Positions 15,628-25,683 are shown, counted from the stretch's first letter. The stretch is DNA of 38,916 nucleotides from JAQIBY01 sp034721855 (GCA_034721855.1 JAYENB010000271.1:1-38916); one strand, 5' to 3'. The notes: generated by a model from the letters alone, not told the origin. Program-made: numbers and translations.

Positions 15628-16968
15628 ATGAAAATAATAATTTCTGGAGCAGGAGAGGTTGGCAAATACCTCGCACAGATGTTGACAAAGGAAAATCATG
15701 ATACCATTGTTGTTGATACAAACAGAGACAATCTAAAAATTGTAGAACAACAATATGATTTAATGACAATAACGGGATCGTGTTCTTCTTTTAAAACACT
15801 TGAAGATGCAAAAGTAAGCACGGCAGATTTATTTATATCTGTTACTCATTCTGAGGAGATCAATTTGTTGTCAGCTATGTTGGCAAAACGTTTGGGAGCC
15901 AAAAAAACCATTGCACGTATTGATAACATTGAATACATCAAACCCATCCATAAATTGCATTTTATCAACATGGGGGTTGACAGGATGATTTATCCTGAAA
16001 AAATCGCTGCTAAGGAAGTGGTGTCATTGATACGTGAGACCGGAACAACACAGGTTTTTGAGTTTTCCGATGGCCGCTTGAATTTGTTTGTTGTTCATTT
16101 GTCCAAAGATGCTCCAATAATCAATAAAACACTGAAAGATGCAACGGAAATAAGCAAGTCTATTGATTACCGTGTTGTTGCGATTTCGCGAAATGGGGAA
16201 ACCATTATCCCTTCAGGTAAGGATGTTTTGTATGCTGGCGACTATGTGTATATTATAACCAGTCCGGAAGGCATTGACAACCTGATGAAATATGCCGGCA
16301 AGCAAAAAGATAAATTCGATAATGTCATGATTCTGGGTGGAAGCCGTATAGGCCAAAAAGTAGCCAACGAATTGTCAAAGAACTGTAAAATCAAGCTCAT
16401 AGAAAAAAGTGAAAACAAAGCGCTTGAGCTTGCAGACAGGCTTGACCGTTGTCTTGTGATAAATGGGGATGGCCGGAATATGAATTTACTGGAAGAAGAA
16501 GGCATAAAAGAGATGGACGCCTTTGTTGCTGTTACAGGAGATTCAGAGACCAATATCTTATCATGTATGCTGGCTAAGAAATTGGGTGTTAAAAAAACCA
16601 TCGCTGAGATTGAAAACTTTGATTATTTTGATTTTGCTCAAAAAATGGGCATTGACTCCATCGTGAATAAGAAACTCAGTGCCGCCTCCCGCATTTATTC
16701 TTTTACCATGCATGCTGAAGTATCTTCAATAAAATGCCTTACCAGTACAGATGCTGAATTGTTGGAATTTGTTGTGAAAGAAAAAGCGAGGGTAACCAAA
16801 GGTATTCTGCGCAACCTGCACTTTCCTGACAATGCCATTGTTGGAGGTGTTGTCAGGGGAAAAAAAAGTTTTATTGCCACTGGAGATACCCACATTGTAA
16901 AAGGGGATAAAGTGGTGGTTTTTACTCTGCCGGGATCAATTAAGAAAGTTGAAAAGTTTTTTGCCTGA
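15628..16968 (+). CDS. trkA: Trk-type potassium uptake regulatory subunit TrkA, 446 aa
   Basis: Cytoplasmic NAD(H)-binding regulator of TrkH/TrkG potassium transporters. Two RCK_N-RCK_C units are visible: the first Rossmann motif GAGEVGKYLA at the start with acidic VVD after the second strand, and a second one, VMILGGSRIGQKVA, at about residue 232. Each half ends in a TrkA-C domain (IINKTLKDATEISK ... AGDYVYIIT; FPDNAIVGGVVRGKKS ... GDKVVVFTLP). Length is normal. trkH is not adjacent. Spacing from comEC suggests shared transcription. Its end faces murF, with a hairpin element between them. Confidence 0.93.
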   Translation: MKIIISGAGEVGKYLAQMLTKENHDTIVVDTNRDNLKIVEQQYDLMTITGSCSSFKTLEDAKVSTADLFISVTHSEEINLLSAMLAKRLGAKKTIARIDNIEYIKPIHKLHFINMGVDRMIYPEKIAAKEVVSLIRETGTTQVFEFSDGRLNLFVVHLSKDAPIINKTLKDATEISKSIDYRVVAISRNGETIIPSGKDVLYAGDYVYIITSPEGIDNLMKYAGKQKDKFDNVMILGGSRIGQKVANELSKNCKIKLIEKSENKALELADRLDRCLVINGDGRNMNLLEEEGIKEMDAFVAVTGDSETNILSCMLAKKLGVKKTIAEIENFDYFDFAQKMGIDSIVNKKLSAASRIYSFTMHAEVSSIKCLTSTDAELLEFVVKEKARVTKGILRNLHFPDNAIVGGVVRGKKSFIATGDTHIVKGDKVVVFTLPGSIKKVEKFFA

Positions 16969-16990
16969 TTCAATTATAGAAACCAATCAA

Positions 16991-17148
16991 TTAAAAACAG
17001 TTACTTTGAACCATATAAGGATTATAAGGTCATATAAGTTTTTCTTATAATTCCTTATATGGTTTAACTATTTTGAATATAGGTTAAGAACGGTTCCTGC
17101 AAACACGAAACCCCGAAGTTTTTTGTAACCGATGCTAACTGTTTTTAA
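16991..17148. repeat. 158-bp MITE-like hairpin element between convergent trkA and murF
   Basis: Ends are perfect 13-bp inverted repeats, TTAAAAACAGTTA (16991-17003) and TAACTGTTTTTAA (17136-17148). Inside is a second strong hairpin: AACCATATAAGGATTATAAG (17009-17028) against CTTATAATTCCTTATATGGTT less one base (17044-17064). It is non-coding. Besides being a likely small mobile or dispersed element, the hairpins could serve as transcription stop for the two converging genes. Confidence 0.65.
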
Positions 17149-17179
17149 AAGAAATGATTTTGCCTGAATGGTTACCAAG

Positions 17180-18466
17180 TCAAAGGTAAGGAAGTATCTT
17201 CTCCAGTTGCATTGCCCTGGAGCCTTTTACGAGAATATTGCGTTTGTTGAGCTTGTCTTTTTTGATTTTATGTTGAAGACTTTCTGTGTCAGGTAGAAAA
17301 GTGTAATTATAAGCATCTTTAAATTTATAAAACTCTGGCCCACACAAATAAACATCATTAAATCCCAGGTGGGTAAGCAAATCAAGTATGTCACGGTGTG
17401 CCTGTTCCGAAAAATTGCCTAACTCTTTCATATCTCCCAATATCAGCGTTTGCAATTTGTTTTTGTTGCAAAAATGTTTTATCGCAAGTTCCATGCTGCT
17501 GGGATTGGCATTGTACATGTCGAGGAAAAGCTCATTGTTTTCAGTAATCTTTATTTCTGAGCGTTGGTTTTCCGGTGTGTACGCTTCAATGGCTTTGTTT
17601 ATTTTATCGTTGGGAACATCAAAGTAAGCACCCATGCATATTGCTGCCAGGATATTTTCTGCATTGTATGATCCAAATAACCGTGAAATACATTTCCCTT
17701 TCATGTTATCAGTTTCCCATTGTAAACCAACGTATCCATTCCGGGTAAAATGTTCTCCCCTGCAAAATGTATTTTTGGCCTTGAAGCTGTATGATATTGT
17801 TTTTTGTTCGTCGATCAAATCAATGAGTAAACTGTTGTCCTGATTGATAAAAATGATGCCTTCTGTTTTAAGATGTTTGTATAATTCAGCTTTTGCTTTT
17901 TTTACCCCTTCAAAAGAGCCAAAGCCTTCAATATGTGCTCTCCCCACATTGGTTATAAGTCCATAATCTGGTTGAGATATTTCACACAGGCGTGCAATTT
18001 CACCCGGATGATTTGCACCCATTTCAATTATCCCGTATTCTGTTGTTGGTTTGATATTGAGAATGCTCAGCGGAACGCCAATGTGATTGTTTAGATTTCC
18101 GCTAGTTGCTGTGGTTTGATAATGTGCTTTTAAGATGGAATAAATCAATTCTCTTGTGGTCGTTTTTCCGTTGCTTCCTGTAATGGCAATTATTTTAGCT
18201 TTGATCTCCCTGCGATGTAACTGTGCCAGTTTTTGTAAGGCAATTAAACTATCTTTCACAAAGAGTGTTTTTTCTTTTATCTGATAGTCGGCATTATCAA
18301 TCACAGCGTAAGCAGCCCCTTTTTCAATGGCATCTTTTGCGAATCTGTTGCCGTCAAAATTATCCCCTCGCAATGCAAAAAATACAACGCCGGGAGTAAT
18401 GTTTCTTGTATCAGTACAAACTCCTTCTGAATGAGCAAAAATATCGTACAATGTTTGGGTGTCCAT
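17180..18466 (-). CDS. murF: UDP-N-acetylmuramoyl-tripeptide--D-alanyl-D-alanine ligase, 428 aa
   Basis: Adds D-Ala-D-Ala to the UDP-MurNAc tripeptide in the last cytoplasmic step of the peptidoglycan precursor. The Mur ligase plan is complete: N-terminal domain with CTDTRNITPGVVFFALRG, ATP-binding P-loop TGSNGKTTTRE (residues 96-106), NNHIGVPLSIL and EMGANHPGEI in the central domain (MurF-type), and the C-terminal domain with NPSSMELAI, ILGDMKELG and LVKGSRAMQLE. Length is slightly short but within range. In related bacteria murF is often close to gldJ; here it is downstream of gldJ on the same strand, separated by 517 nt of repeat sequence, so it probably has its own promoter. Confidence 0.95.
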   Translation of the reverse strand: MDTQTLYDIFAHSEGVCTDTRNITPGVVFFALRGDNFDGNRFAKDAIEKGAAYAVIDNADYQIKEKTLFVKDSLIALQKLAQLHRREIKAKIIAITGSNGKTTTRELIYSILKAHYQTTATSGNLNNHIGVPLSILNIKPTTEYGIIEMGANHPGEIARLCEISQPDYGLITNVGRAHIEGFGSFEGVKKAKAELYKHLKTEGIIFINQDNSLLIDLIDEQKTISYSFKAKNTFCRGEHFTRNGYVGLQWETDNMKGKCISRLFGSYNAENILAAICMGAYFDVPNDKINKAIEAYTPENQRSEIKITENNELFLDMYNANPSSMELAIKHFCNKNKLQTLILGDMKELGNFSEQAHRDILDLLTHLGFNDVYLCGPEFYKFKDAYNYTFLPDTESLQHKIKKDKLNKRNILVKGSRAMQLEKILPYL

Positions 18467-18518
18467 ATTTTGTAACTAATAAGTGTGAACAAAAAAGAAA
18501 TGTATATCAACAAAACTA

Positions 18519-18912
18519 AACGTTCACCGCAAAGACGGAGAGACGCAAAGTTATAAAATTTAACGGACTATCATGATAGCACCATTGAAAGATAGCACCA
18601 TTGAACGAAAGCACGAAAGCACGAATGTACGAAATGTAAAGTGATAAAACTTTATTTTTTTATGTGTTCTGATTATTTATCCTTATCATGCCATCTCCCT
18701 GTCGTGCCATCTTGCTTTCGTTCCATCACGCTATCGTGTAATCGTGTCATCGTTTCATTTCTCTTTTACCCTATCGTGTCTTCTCCCTTTCGTGCAATCG
18801 TGCTATTGTTATTTGATGGTAAGCGATTTAATTCATATTTTTTCATTTCTTAGTAACCTTGCCCGGCGACAGACGGGTTTGCGACTTTGCGGTAAAAAAT
18901 GTATGCGGCTGA
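18519..18912. repeat. composite dispersed repeat (CACCGCAAAGACGGAG family with nested repeat)
   Basis: The left arm CACCGCAAAGACGGAG begins near 18522 and the right arm CGACTTTGCGGTA ends near 18894, followed by ATGCGGCTGAAGAGTTA as at the complete copy at 35066. Between them are CGAAAGCACGAAAGCACGAA on the left and a long series of TATCGTGTAATCGTGTCATCG-like units on the right, which look like the two arms of a second, nested hairpin repeat. The 25-bp block 18853-18877 recurs inverted at 38568-38592. No gene is recognisable in the murF-gldJ interval. Confidence 0.65.
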
Positions 18913-18983
18913 AGAGTTACCATATTTTAAAAAAGAAAACCCCATGCATATAACATGGGGTTGCATTATAAATTATATATTCA

Positions 18984-20696
18984 TTATTCTTCAAGTGTGG
19001 GAGATCCAACACGTATCATAGCACAGCGGAATCCCAGGTCAGCTCTGGATTTTTTTTCATCCAGGAAGCGGCGTGATCCCGGGGTCATCCAGTATGCACG
19101 ATCTTTCCATGAACCGCCTTTATATACACGGGCACGGTCAGTTACAAGGGAAGTCATATTTGTTCCTTTGTTAGCTTTCGGGTTAGTTGGGTCATATTCT
19201 CCTTCTCCCCATTCTGTGCCTGCCCAGTCACCATCATTATACATGGCATCTGTGGATTTGATGTTACGTGTGGAGTCCTCATCGTATTCAACGTACTCAG
19301 AATAACGTTCAGGTTCATTCCACCAGTCTTCTCCGGCATCAGGGATGAGCGATTCAATGTCTCCGTCAAGGTAATTTCTGTTATCAGCTCTTGTATAATT
19401 ATCCCTGTTGTAAGCATGTTCAGCGTCAACTGGTGTTTCAAGGATTTTTCCTGTTACATCAAAATAATCTTCAGCTTCAGGTGTAAGTTCAATCATACCA
19501 TCGTTGGGGTCTCTTGTGATTTCCCGGTCTTTATAAACATTTCCACGGAAGGGACGGAATTCAGCCATGTCGGAATAGGTAAGGTCACGATATACATCCA
19601 TTACCCATTCATTGACATTGCCTGCCATACAGTACAATCCAAAATCATTGGGCCAATAGCTACGTACCGGGGCTGTAATGTCAGCTTTGTCATTTAGAGC
19701 ACCGGCAACCCCCATATTATCACCACGGCCCCTCATGATGTTACCCATAATTTGTCCTCTGTCTTTTGTACGGCTGTCGTTACGGATATAATGACCGTTC
19801 CATGGATACAGGCGACGTTCATAAATTCTTTCCTTGTAATGATTTCCTATGTAGGCCAGTGCGGCATATTCCCATTCAGCTTCTGTTGGGAGGCGGTAAC
19901 GCGGAAGAAAAATTCCGTCTTCGATGTGTACCCACCTACGGTCATCAGCAAAAGCTCCTTGTCTGCCACCGCCACCACCGCGACGGCCTTCTTTCAATGT
20001 GGACGGGTCTTTGTATAATTTTTCAACTTTTCCATCCGGGCCGCGCCCTGTTTCATCAATATGCAGGTCAAGGTTGTCAGCATAAACGAGGTAGGCGTCC
20101 AGATTAAAATGTTTTGATTGGTCCTGTGGAGCAGCATACGGGTCAAGTATGCCTTCCCTGATAAGGATGAATTCATTAACCCTGTCAGTACGCCACGAAG
20201 AGTAGTCTCTGGCCTGCCTCCAACTGACACCAACTACGGGATATTGTTCATAAGCCGGATGACGGAGATATAAATCTACCATAGGCTCGTTAAATGCCAA
20301 TCGCTGACGCCATACCAATGTATCAGGTAATGCCTGACGATAAAGGTATCTGAAGTCTGTGGCATACACATGACGAAGCCAGTAAAGATATTCCCTGTAG
20401 TCAAGGTTGGTGACTTCGGTTTCATCCATATAAAAGGAAGAAACGGTAACGCGTCGTGGAGTATTATTCCATTCGAACATCACGTCTTGCTCGGTACGCC
20501 CCATGGCAAATGTACCCCCTTCAATGAAAATGAGGCCGGGGCCTGTCTCTTGTTGATATTCCGGATGATTTTGAAAACCGCCGAAACGGGGATCATTGTA
20601 ATACCATCCTGTAGTATTTGATGCTTCTTTTTGACATGATGCCAGTAAAAGCACACCAAAGATCACAAGCATTGAGAGACGGATAATATTTTTCAT
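18984..20696 (-). CDS. gldJ: GldJ-type T9SS/gliding lipoprotein, FGE-sulfatase fold, 570 aa
   Basis: Outer-membrane-associated lipoprotein of the T9SS machinery; in Flavobacterium GldJ is needed for gliding and for a stable secretion system. The N-terminal lipoprotein signal VIFGVLLLASC gives lipid-Cys21. The rest is a formylglycine-generating-enzyme-like domain, split over the length: IFIEGGTFAMGRTEQD, SSFYMDETEVTNLDYREYL, YRLPTEAEWEYAA, GNVNEWVMDVYRD and YKGGSWKDRAYWMTPG...GFRCAM. The length matches GldJ (about 560 aa) better than the related GldK/PorK (about 450-490). It follows the porP-like gene by 32 nt and lies next to porU-porV, the neighbourhood known for gldJ. The pairing with PorP/SprF here suggests joint expression from the promoter at 21741-21772. 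Confidence 0.88.
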   Translation of the reverse strand: MKNIIRLSMLVIFGVLLLASCQKEASNTTGWYYNDPRFGGFQNHPEYQQETGPGLIFIEGGTFAMGRTEQDVMFEWNNTPRRVTVSSFYMDETEVTNLDYREYLYWLRHVYATDFRYLYRQALPDTLVWRQRLAFNEPMVDLYLRHPAYEQYPVVGVSWRQARDYSSWRTDRVNEFILIREGILDPYAAPQDQSKHFNLDAYLVYADNLDLHIDETGRGPDGKVEKLYKDPSTLKEGRRGGGGGRQGAFADDRRWVHIEDGIFLPRYRLPTEAEWEYAALAYIGNHYKERIYERRLYPWNGHYIRNDSRTKDRGQIMGNIMRGRGDNMGVAGALNDKADITAPVRSYWPNDFGLYCMAGNVNEWVMDVYRDLTYSDMAEFRPFRGNVYKDREITRDPNDGMIELTPEAEDYFDVTGKILETPVDAEHAYNRDNYTRADNRNYLDGDIESLIPDAGEDWWNEPERYSEYVEYDEDSTRNIKSTDAMYNDGDWAGTEWGEGEYDPTNPKANKGTNMTSLVTDRARVYKGGSWKDRAYWMTPGSRRFLDEKKSRADLGFRCAMIRVGSPTLEE

Positions 20697-20728
20697 GACA
20701 CTAAATTTTGTTTACACATTATATATAA

Positions 20729-21715
20729 CTAAAACGACGGACAACTTATTGTCCTGTATTTAGATTCCGGAGGTTTACAATTGAATGTAAAACCAAATGT
20801 TACTTCATGAGCCCCCATTGTAGAATTCATTAATTTTGACACTGTCATGTCATAACTGTATCCAACTTTAATCTGGTCTTGCCTGAAACCGATTAACATA
20901 ATGAATGAATCATAATGGAAATTGAAATTTTGACGCAGCCAGAAACCAGCAACTATGGATTTCCTGTTTACATATACACCCCAATTGAATTGTTGAAAAT
21001 CACCTTGCTGATGAAAGAGCAGTTGTGGTGCAATTGAAAGCTCCCCTCTTCTGAAATTACTGGCATTGATAGGGATATCCATACCAAAATGCACAGTAAA
21101 TTTACGTGGAAGCACTGCATCACTACCTCTCAGGAATGATTCAGCCGGTTCGGTAAGATGATGAACAGCAAATCCGAAAAATGTATTTTCACTGAAACCC
21201 ACGAGCCCTGCAGAAAAATCAAAATAATTCTTGGTGTCATCCACAATACTGGCATCTTCATTTGTGGCATAAATAGGACCATACAATGGATGTATCATAT
21301 CCGGAAAAATAAAATCCCATTCTATTTTTTTCATAACATAAGCAGCCTGGAAACCACCTGCAATGGCAAAACGCCTCGTGACAGGTAACGTGTATGAATA
21401 CATGCCTGCAAGGGTTGTTGCTGTAATGGTTCCGTCACCCTGTACATCGTTCATCAGTAATAAACCTGCACCACCTTTTAGAAAATTCACATGCTGGTCG
21501 TATGACAAGCTATAGGTAACATAGGTTTGCCCCAGGGCAGGCCACTGATTGCGATAACTTAAATTTACGCGTGGACATTTGTCAGAGCCCGTAAATGCGG
21601 GGTTCAAATATAGCGGGTTTGCATAGAATTGAGAAAAGTGTGCATCCTGTGCAGTTATTTTGCCGCTGAAGCCAATCAGGCAGATGGTTAAGACTAATAA
21701 TATTTGTTTAATCAT
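20729..21715 (-). CDS. PorP/SprF-family T9SS outer-membrane protein, 328 aa
   Basis: Beta-barrel protein of the PorP/SprF family, which supports T9SS function or secretion of particular cargoes. It has a signal peptide (IKQILLVLTICLIGFSG, cleavage near KITAQ-D), the family opening DAHFSQFYANPLYLNPAFTG, then SYRNQWPALGQTYVTYSLSYD and many alternating amphipathic strands, ending KVGYSYDMTVSKL ... FTFNCK. I use ATG 21715, which places the signal peptide at the start; the more upstream in-frame ATG 21751 falls inside the promoter. PorP and several SprF paralogs share this pattern, so I do not name it further. First gene of the operon with gldJ. Confidence 0.88.
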   Translation of the reverse strand: MIKQILLVLTICLIGFSGKITAQDAHFSQFYANPLYLNPAFTGSDKCPRVNLSYRNQWPALGQTYVTYSLSYDQHVNFLKGGAGLLLMNDVQGDGTITATTLAGMYSYTLPVTRRFAIAGGFQAAYVMKKIEWDFIFPDMIHPLYGPIYATNEDASIVDDTKNYFDFSAGLVGFSENTFFGFAVHHLTEPAESFLRGSDAVLPRKFTVHFGMDIPINASNFRRGELSIAPQLLFHQQGDFQQFNWGVYVNRKSIVAGFWLRQNFNFHYDSFIMLIGFRQDQIKVGYSYDMTVSKLMNSTMGAHEVTFGFTFNCKPPESKYRTISCPSF

Positions 21716-21740
21716 GTTTTTGCTATTGTTCCACAATGTG

Positions 21741-21772
21741 CAATTATACAAACAATTATTTTTAAAATCAAA
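21741..21772 (-). promoter_or_regulatory. promoter of the porP-gldJ operon
   Basis: On the minus strand TTTG, 20 nt, TATAATTG: one mismatch to TAnnTTTG, spacing ideal. It ends 26 nt before the ATG at 21715 and also fixes that start. The 155-nt interval up to porU must hold the divergent porU promoter, which I cannot pinpoint. Confidence 0.6.
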
Positions 21773-21870
21773 TCATAGTCACAATAATACAATAATTTTA
21801 TCGTTTAAAAAAATAAATCATTAAAATTTATTTATTTCGCAACGAAAATAGGTATTTATTTTTAATTATC

Positions 21871-24800
21871 ATGAGAAAAATATATTGGATTTTAATTTTG
21901 ATTGTCATTTCTTGTTTCTTTACTTCGATAAAGGCACAAAATTATAATTTTTCTGATAAAATCAAATGGAATGACATCCAAAAGATCAAATTAGATTCTG
22001 CAACATACATTGAAAGGCTTGCTTTTGACGGCGCAGTCTATTATGATCAGGAAGAAATTCCGGTTTATTTTCATCGGATAAAAAAGAAAAATATTGATGT
22101 AATCGACTTTTTATGGGAAAATATTGATGTTAAACCGCTCAGTGAAAAAGAAAAAATGTTGATTAAACAACATGATGTAAAATTGCCGGATCATTTTAAG
22201 GTTACTATTAATAGGAGTGTAATCAGAAAAACTCAAAATACACATATCAATATAATTCCGTTAAGAATAAATCCTGAAACCGGAGAACCGCAAAAACTGA
22301 CACAATTTTCCATTAATATAAGGTATGAAAATATTCCAGTTTATAAATCGCAACGGCAATATGCTGATAATTCTGTGCTAAAAAACGGAGAGTGGTACAA
22401 AATCAGGGTGGAAAGTTCAGGAATGTATGAATTGCCTTACAGTGTTATATCTTCCATGGGGTTTAATGACCCAGCACAAGTGGGTGTTTTTGGATATGGC
22501 GGGATGGTGCCAAAGAAAAATGCGGATACCAGGTATGACGATCTTCCACAAAGGCCTGTTTATTTGCAGGATAACAATGGCAACGATGCTTTTGATTCCG
22601 GTGATGCTTTCCTGGTGTATCTTGAAGGGCCTGATAAGCACATATATAAAGGTGAAGGTGAGTACGAACATGTTATTCATAATTATTCCGATTATGCATA
22701 TTATTTTCTTTCCGATGTTCAAGGGCCTGTATATGTTGAAACGGTTTCTGAAAGTCTCAGCTCCAATAAAAATACCACTGCTTATGATTACTACGCTACC
22801 TTGGAAAAAGACAGTGTTAATCTGATTAAATCCGGACGCCAGTGGTTCTGGAGACATTTTGATTATTACCCGTCATATACATTTAACATGAGTATTCCAT
22901 CTGTTGATAACAGCGAATCATCTGTATTATACACTTCCCTTGCTGCACGTTCACAACAATCCAGCCGATTTAAGATAACCATTAACGGAAATTCCACTTA
23001 TTCAGATTATATTGATGCCATATCGGGATCATCTACAGATTATTATGCAAAAACAACTGAAGAACAAATTTCGTTTACACCTCAGAACAGCAATACAATC
23101 GAAATAGAATACCTATTTCCGGATACTGGTACTGAGGGTTGGTTGGATTACCTGACAATCAATGCACGTGCCTGGCTTAGTTTACAGGGTAACAGCCTGC
23201 AGTTTCGTGATTCCCGCACGGTAGGCAGTGGTAATGTAACACAATATTCAATAAACGGGGTGAATAACAATTGTGTGGTTTTGGACATTACGGATCCCGT
23301 GAATGCTTATGAAATTGCCCCTGACCAGTTGGCCGGTGGGCAGATGAAATTCACGGCCGAAAGTGATGAATTGCATGAATATATGGTGTTTGATGTGAAT
23401 GCATCTTATCGCACACCACAAATTGATGGCAGTGAAAAACTTGGTTATGTCAGCAATCAAAATTTACATGGATATGCAAATGTGGATTATGTTATTGTGA
23501 CCAACAGTGTGTTTTCAGAATATGCCAGTCAACTCGCTGAGTTTCATCAATCGCTTCATGGGGTGAGTTGCATCGTTGTTGATCAGGAAAATGTTTTCAA
23601 CGAGTTTTCATCGGGAACCCCTGATGTAGCTGCTATACGGGATTTTATGAAAATGCTGTATGATAAAGCCGGGTCTGAATCAAAAATGCCAAAGTATTTG
23701 TTGCTTTTTGGTGATGGTAGTTATGACAATAAAATAACCACCAGCCCCAATACCAATTATATTTTGACTTACCAGTCTTCCGGTGGTCTCAATCCTACCG
23801 GTTCTTTTGTCAGTGATGATTTTTTTGGGTTGCTTGATGATAATGAAGGTACAGTGACCGGCAGTGAAGGCCTTGATGTTGGGATTGGGCGATTGCCCGT
23901 AAAATCGCAGGCAGAGGCTGAAGATGTGGTTGAAAAAATATTCAATTATGTACAACCGGATAGTTTTGGCTCATGGCGGAATATCATTTGTTTTATAGGT
24001 GATGATGCTGAAGATACATCTGAACATCAAAGTCAAGCTAATAAAATGGGGGATACCATCATGGAACATTATCCTGTTTTCAATGCACGAAAAATATTGT
24101 TAGATGCGTATGAACAGGTTTCCACAGTGCAAGGATACAGGTATCCTGATGTCAACCAGGCCATTGATGAACGTGTGGATAAGGGGGCGCTGATTGTAAA
24201 TTATTCCGGACATGGCAATGAAAACTCACTTGCCCATGAAGCGGTTGTCACTATGAGCCAGATCAATTCATGGAACAATAATAATAAATTGCCTTTGTTT
24301 TTTACAGCAACCTGTGAGTTTGCCCGCTTTGATGATTATGAATTCACATCGGCAGGAGAAGAAATTTTATTGAATCCGGAAGGCGGTGGGATTGGGTTAT
24401 TAACTACCTCAAGGATGGTATATTCAGGTTCCAATTTTACACTTAACCAGGCATTTTATCAGCAAGTGTTTAAACGGGATGCTAACAACGAACTATATGC
24501 CCTTGGTGAGAATATTATGCACACTAAAAACAACGCCGGGGATTCTAACAACAAACGGAATTTTGTTCTGCTTGGCGATCCTGCCCTGAAATTAGCCATA
24601 CCTCAATACATTGTGGAAACAGATTCTGTAAATGGGATGGATGTCTCCGTTTTTACTGATACGGCTGCTGCAGCAAGCCACATTTCGGTTTCCGGCCATA
24701 TCGAAGACAGAGCGGGCAACATTATGACAGATTATAACGGGGTTTTATACCCGACTGTGTTTGATAAGGTGATGGAATATACCACACTTGGTAATGACGA

Positions 24801-25683
24801 TAATCCGCCATTTCCTTACAAAGAACAAAAAAATATTTTATATGCAGGGAAATCCAGTATTGAGAATGGATATTTTTCCTTTGAGTTTATTGTGCCGGTG
24901 GATATCGCCTATTATTTTGATAACGGAAAGATCAGTTATTATGCTGAATCCGAAAATGCTGATGCTCATGGTTATTTTGATCAGTTGATAGTTGGAGGGA
25001 GTAGTGACAACATGGCTTCTGATGTATTGGGGCCTGAAATAGACCTGTATATGAACAATACAGACTTTGTGGATGGTGGTATCACCGATGAAAGTCCCAA
25101 TATGCTGGCTTTTGTTTATGATGAATCCGGTATCAACACGGTTGGTAATGGCATTGGCCATGACATTGTTGCTGTGCTTGATAACAACACTGCTGATGCC
25201 ATTGTTTTAAATGATTACTACGAGGCTGATCTTGATTCATATCAGTCGGGTTCGGTTACTTATCCTTTCCATGATTTGGATGCCGGTATGCATAATCTGC
25301 ATGTGAAAGTGTGGGATGTGTTTAATAACAGTGCTGAGGCAGAAATTTCATTTATGGTGGCAAATTCTTCGGAATTGGTCATTGAGCAGCTTGGGAATTA
25401 CCCCAATCCCTTTACAGATCAAACGTGTTTTACATTTACACACAATCATGCTGATGAACAACTTGATGTTGAAATTAAAATTTATACCATGAATGGAGGA
25501 TTAATTAAAATTATTAATGAACAGATATATACCTCAGGTTACACCATTGATCCGATGTGTTGGCAGGCTGGTGATAGCAACGGAAGGAGCGTTGATCCGG
25601 GCGTGTATGTTTACCATGTTAAAGTGAGGGCAGCAAATGGTGATGTTGTAAATAAATTTAAAAAAATGGTGTTTGTGAAATAA
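21871..25683 (+). CDS. porU: T9SS C-terminal signal peptidase/sortase PorU, 1270 aa
   Basis: Cell-surface cysteine protease that cuts off the sorting domain of T9SS cargo and attaches the cargo to anionic lipopolysaccharide. Signal peptide MRKIYWILILIVISC...IKAQ. The N-terminal region (NGEWYKIRVESSGMYELPYSVI) is followed by the gingipain-like peptidase C25 domain from about residue 540: YLLLFGDGSYDN, catalytic His781 in NYSGHGNENSL and Cys815 in FFTATCEFARFDD, with GGGIGLLTTSRMVYSG after it. The C-terminus (NYPNPFTDQTCFTF ... VDPGVYVYHVKVRAANGDVV) is itself a sorting-domain-like module, as in known PorU. Length is typical. porV follows after 51 nt. The order gldJ/porU/porV matches the classic neighbourhood in Flavobacterium. 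Confidence 0.95.
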   Translation: MRKIYWILILIVISCFFTSIKAQNYNFSDKIKWNDIQKIKLDSATYIERLAFDGAVYYDQEEIPVYFHRIKKKNIDVIDFLWENIDVKPLSEKEKMLIKQHDVKLPDHFKVTINRSVIRKTQNTHINIIPLRINPETGEPQKLTQFSINIRYENIPVYKSQRQYADNSVLKNGEWYKIRVESSGMYELPYSVISSMGFNDPAQVGVFGYGGMVPKKNADTRYDDLPQRPVYLQDNNGNDAFDSGDAFLVYLEGPDKHIYKGEGEYEHVIHNYSDYAYYFLSDVQGPVYVETVSESLSSNKNTTAYDYYATLEKDSVNLIKSGRQWFWRHFDYYPSYTFNMSIPSVDNSESSVLYTSLAARSQQSSRFKITINGNSTYSDYIDAISGSSTDYYAKTTEEQISFTPQNSNTIEIEYLFPDTGTEGWLDYLTINARAWLSLQGNSLQFRDSRTVGSGNVTQYSINGVNNNCVVLDITDPVNAYEIAPDQLAGGQMKFTAESDELHEYMVFDVNASYRTPQIDGSEKLGYVSNQNLHGYANVDYVIVTNSVFSEYASQLAEFHQSLHGVSCIVVDQENVFNEFSSGTPDVAAIRDFMKMLYDKAGSESKMPKYLLLFGDGSYDNKITTSPNTNYILTYQSSGGLNPTGSFVSDDFFGLLDDNEGTVTGSEGLDVGIGRLPVKSQAEAEDVVEKIFNYVQPDSFGSWRNIICFIGDDAEDTSEHQSQANKMGDTIMEHYPVFNARKILLDAYEQVSTVQGYRYPDVNQAIDERVDKGALIVNYSGHGNENSLAHEAVVTMSQINSWNNNNKLPLFFTATCEFARFDDYEFTSAGEEILLNPEGGGIGLLTTSRMVYSGSNFTLNQAFYQQVFKRDANNELYALGENIMHTKNNAGDSNNKRNFVLLGDPALKLAIPQYIVETDSVNGMDVSVFTDTAAAASHISVSGHIEDRAGNIMTDYNGVLYPTVFDKVMEYTTLGNDDNPPFPYKEQKNILYAGKSSIENGYFSFEFIVPVDIAYYFDNGKISYYAESENADAHGYFDQLIVGGSSDNMASDVLGPEIDLYMNNTDFVDGGITDESPNMLAFVYDESGINTVGNGIGHDIVAVLDNNTADAIVLNDYYEADLDSYQSGSVTYPFHDLDAGMHNLHVKVWDVFNNSAEAEISFMVANSSELVIEQLGNYPNPFTDQTCFTFTHNHADEQLDVEIKIYTMNGGLIKIINEQIYTSGYTIDPMCWQAGDSNGRSVDPGVYVYHVKVRAANGDVVNKFKKMVFVK

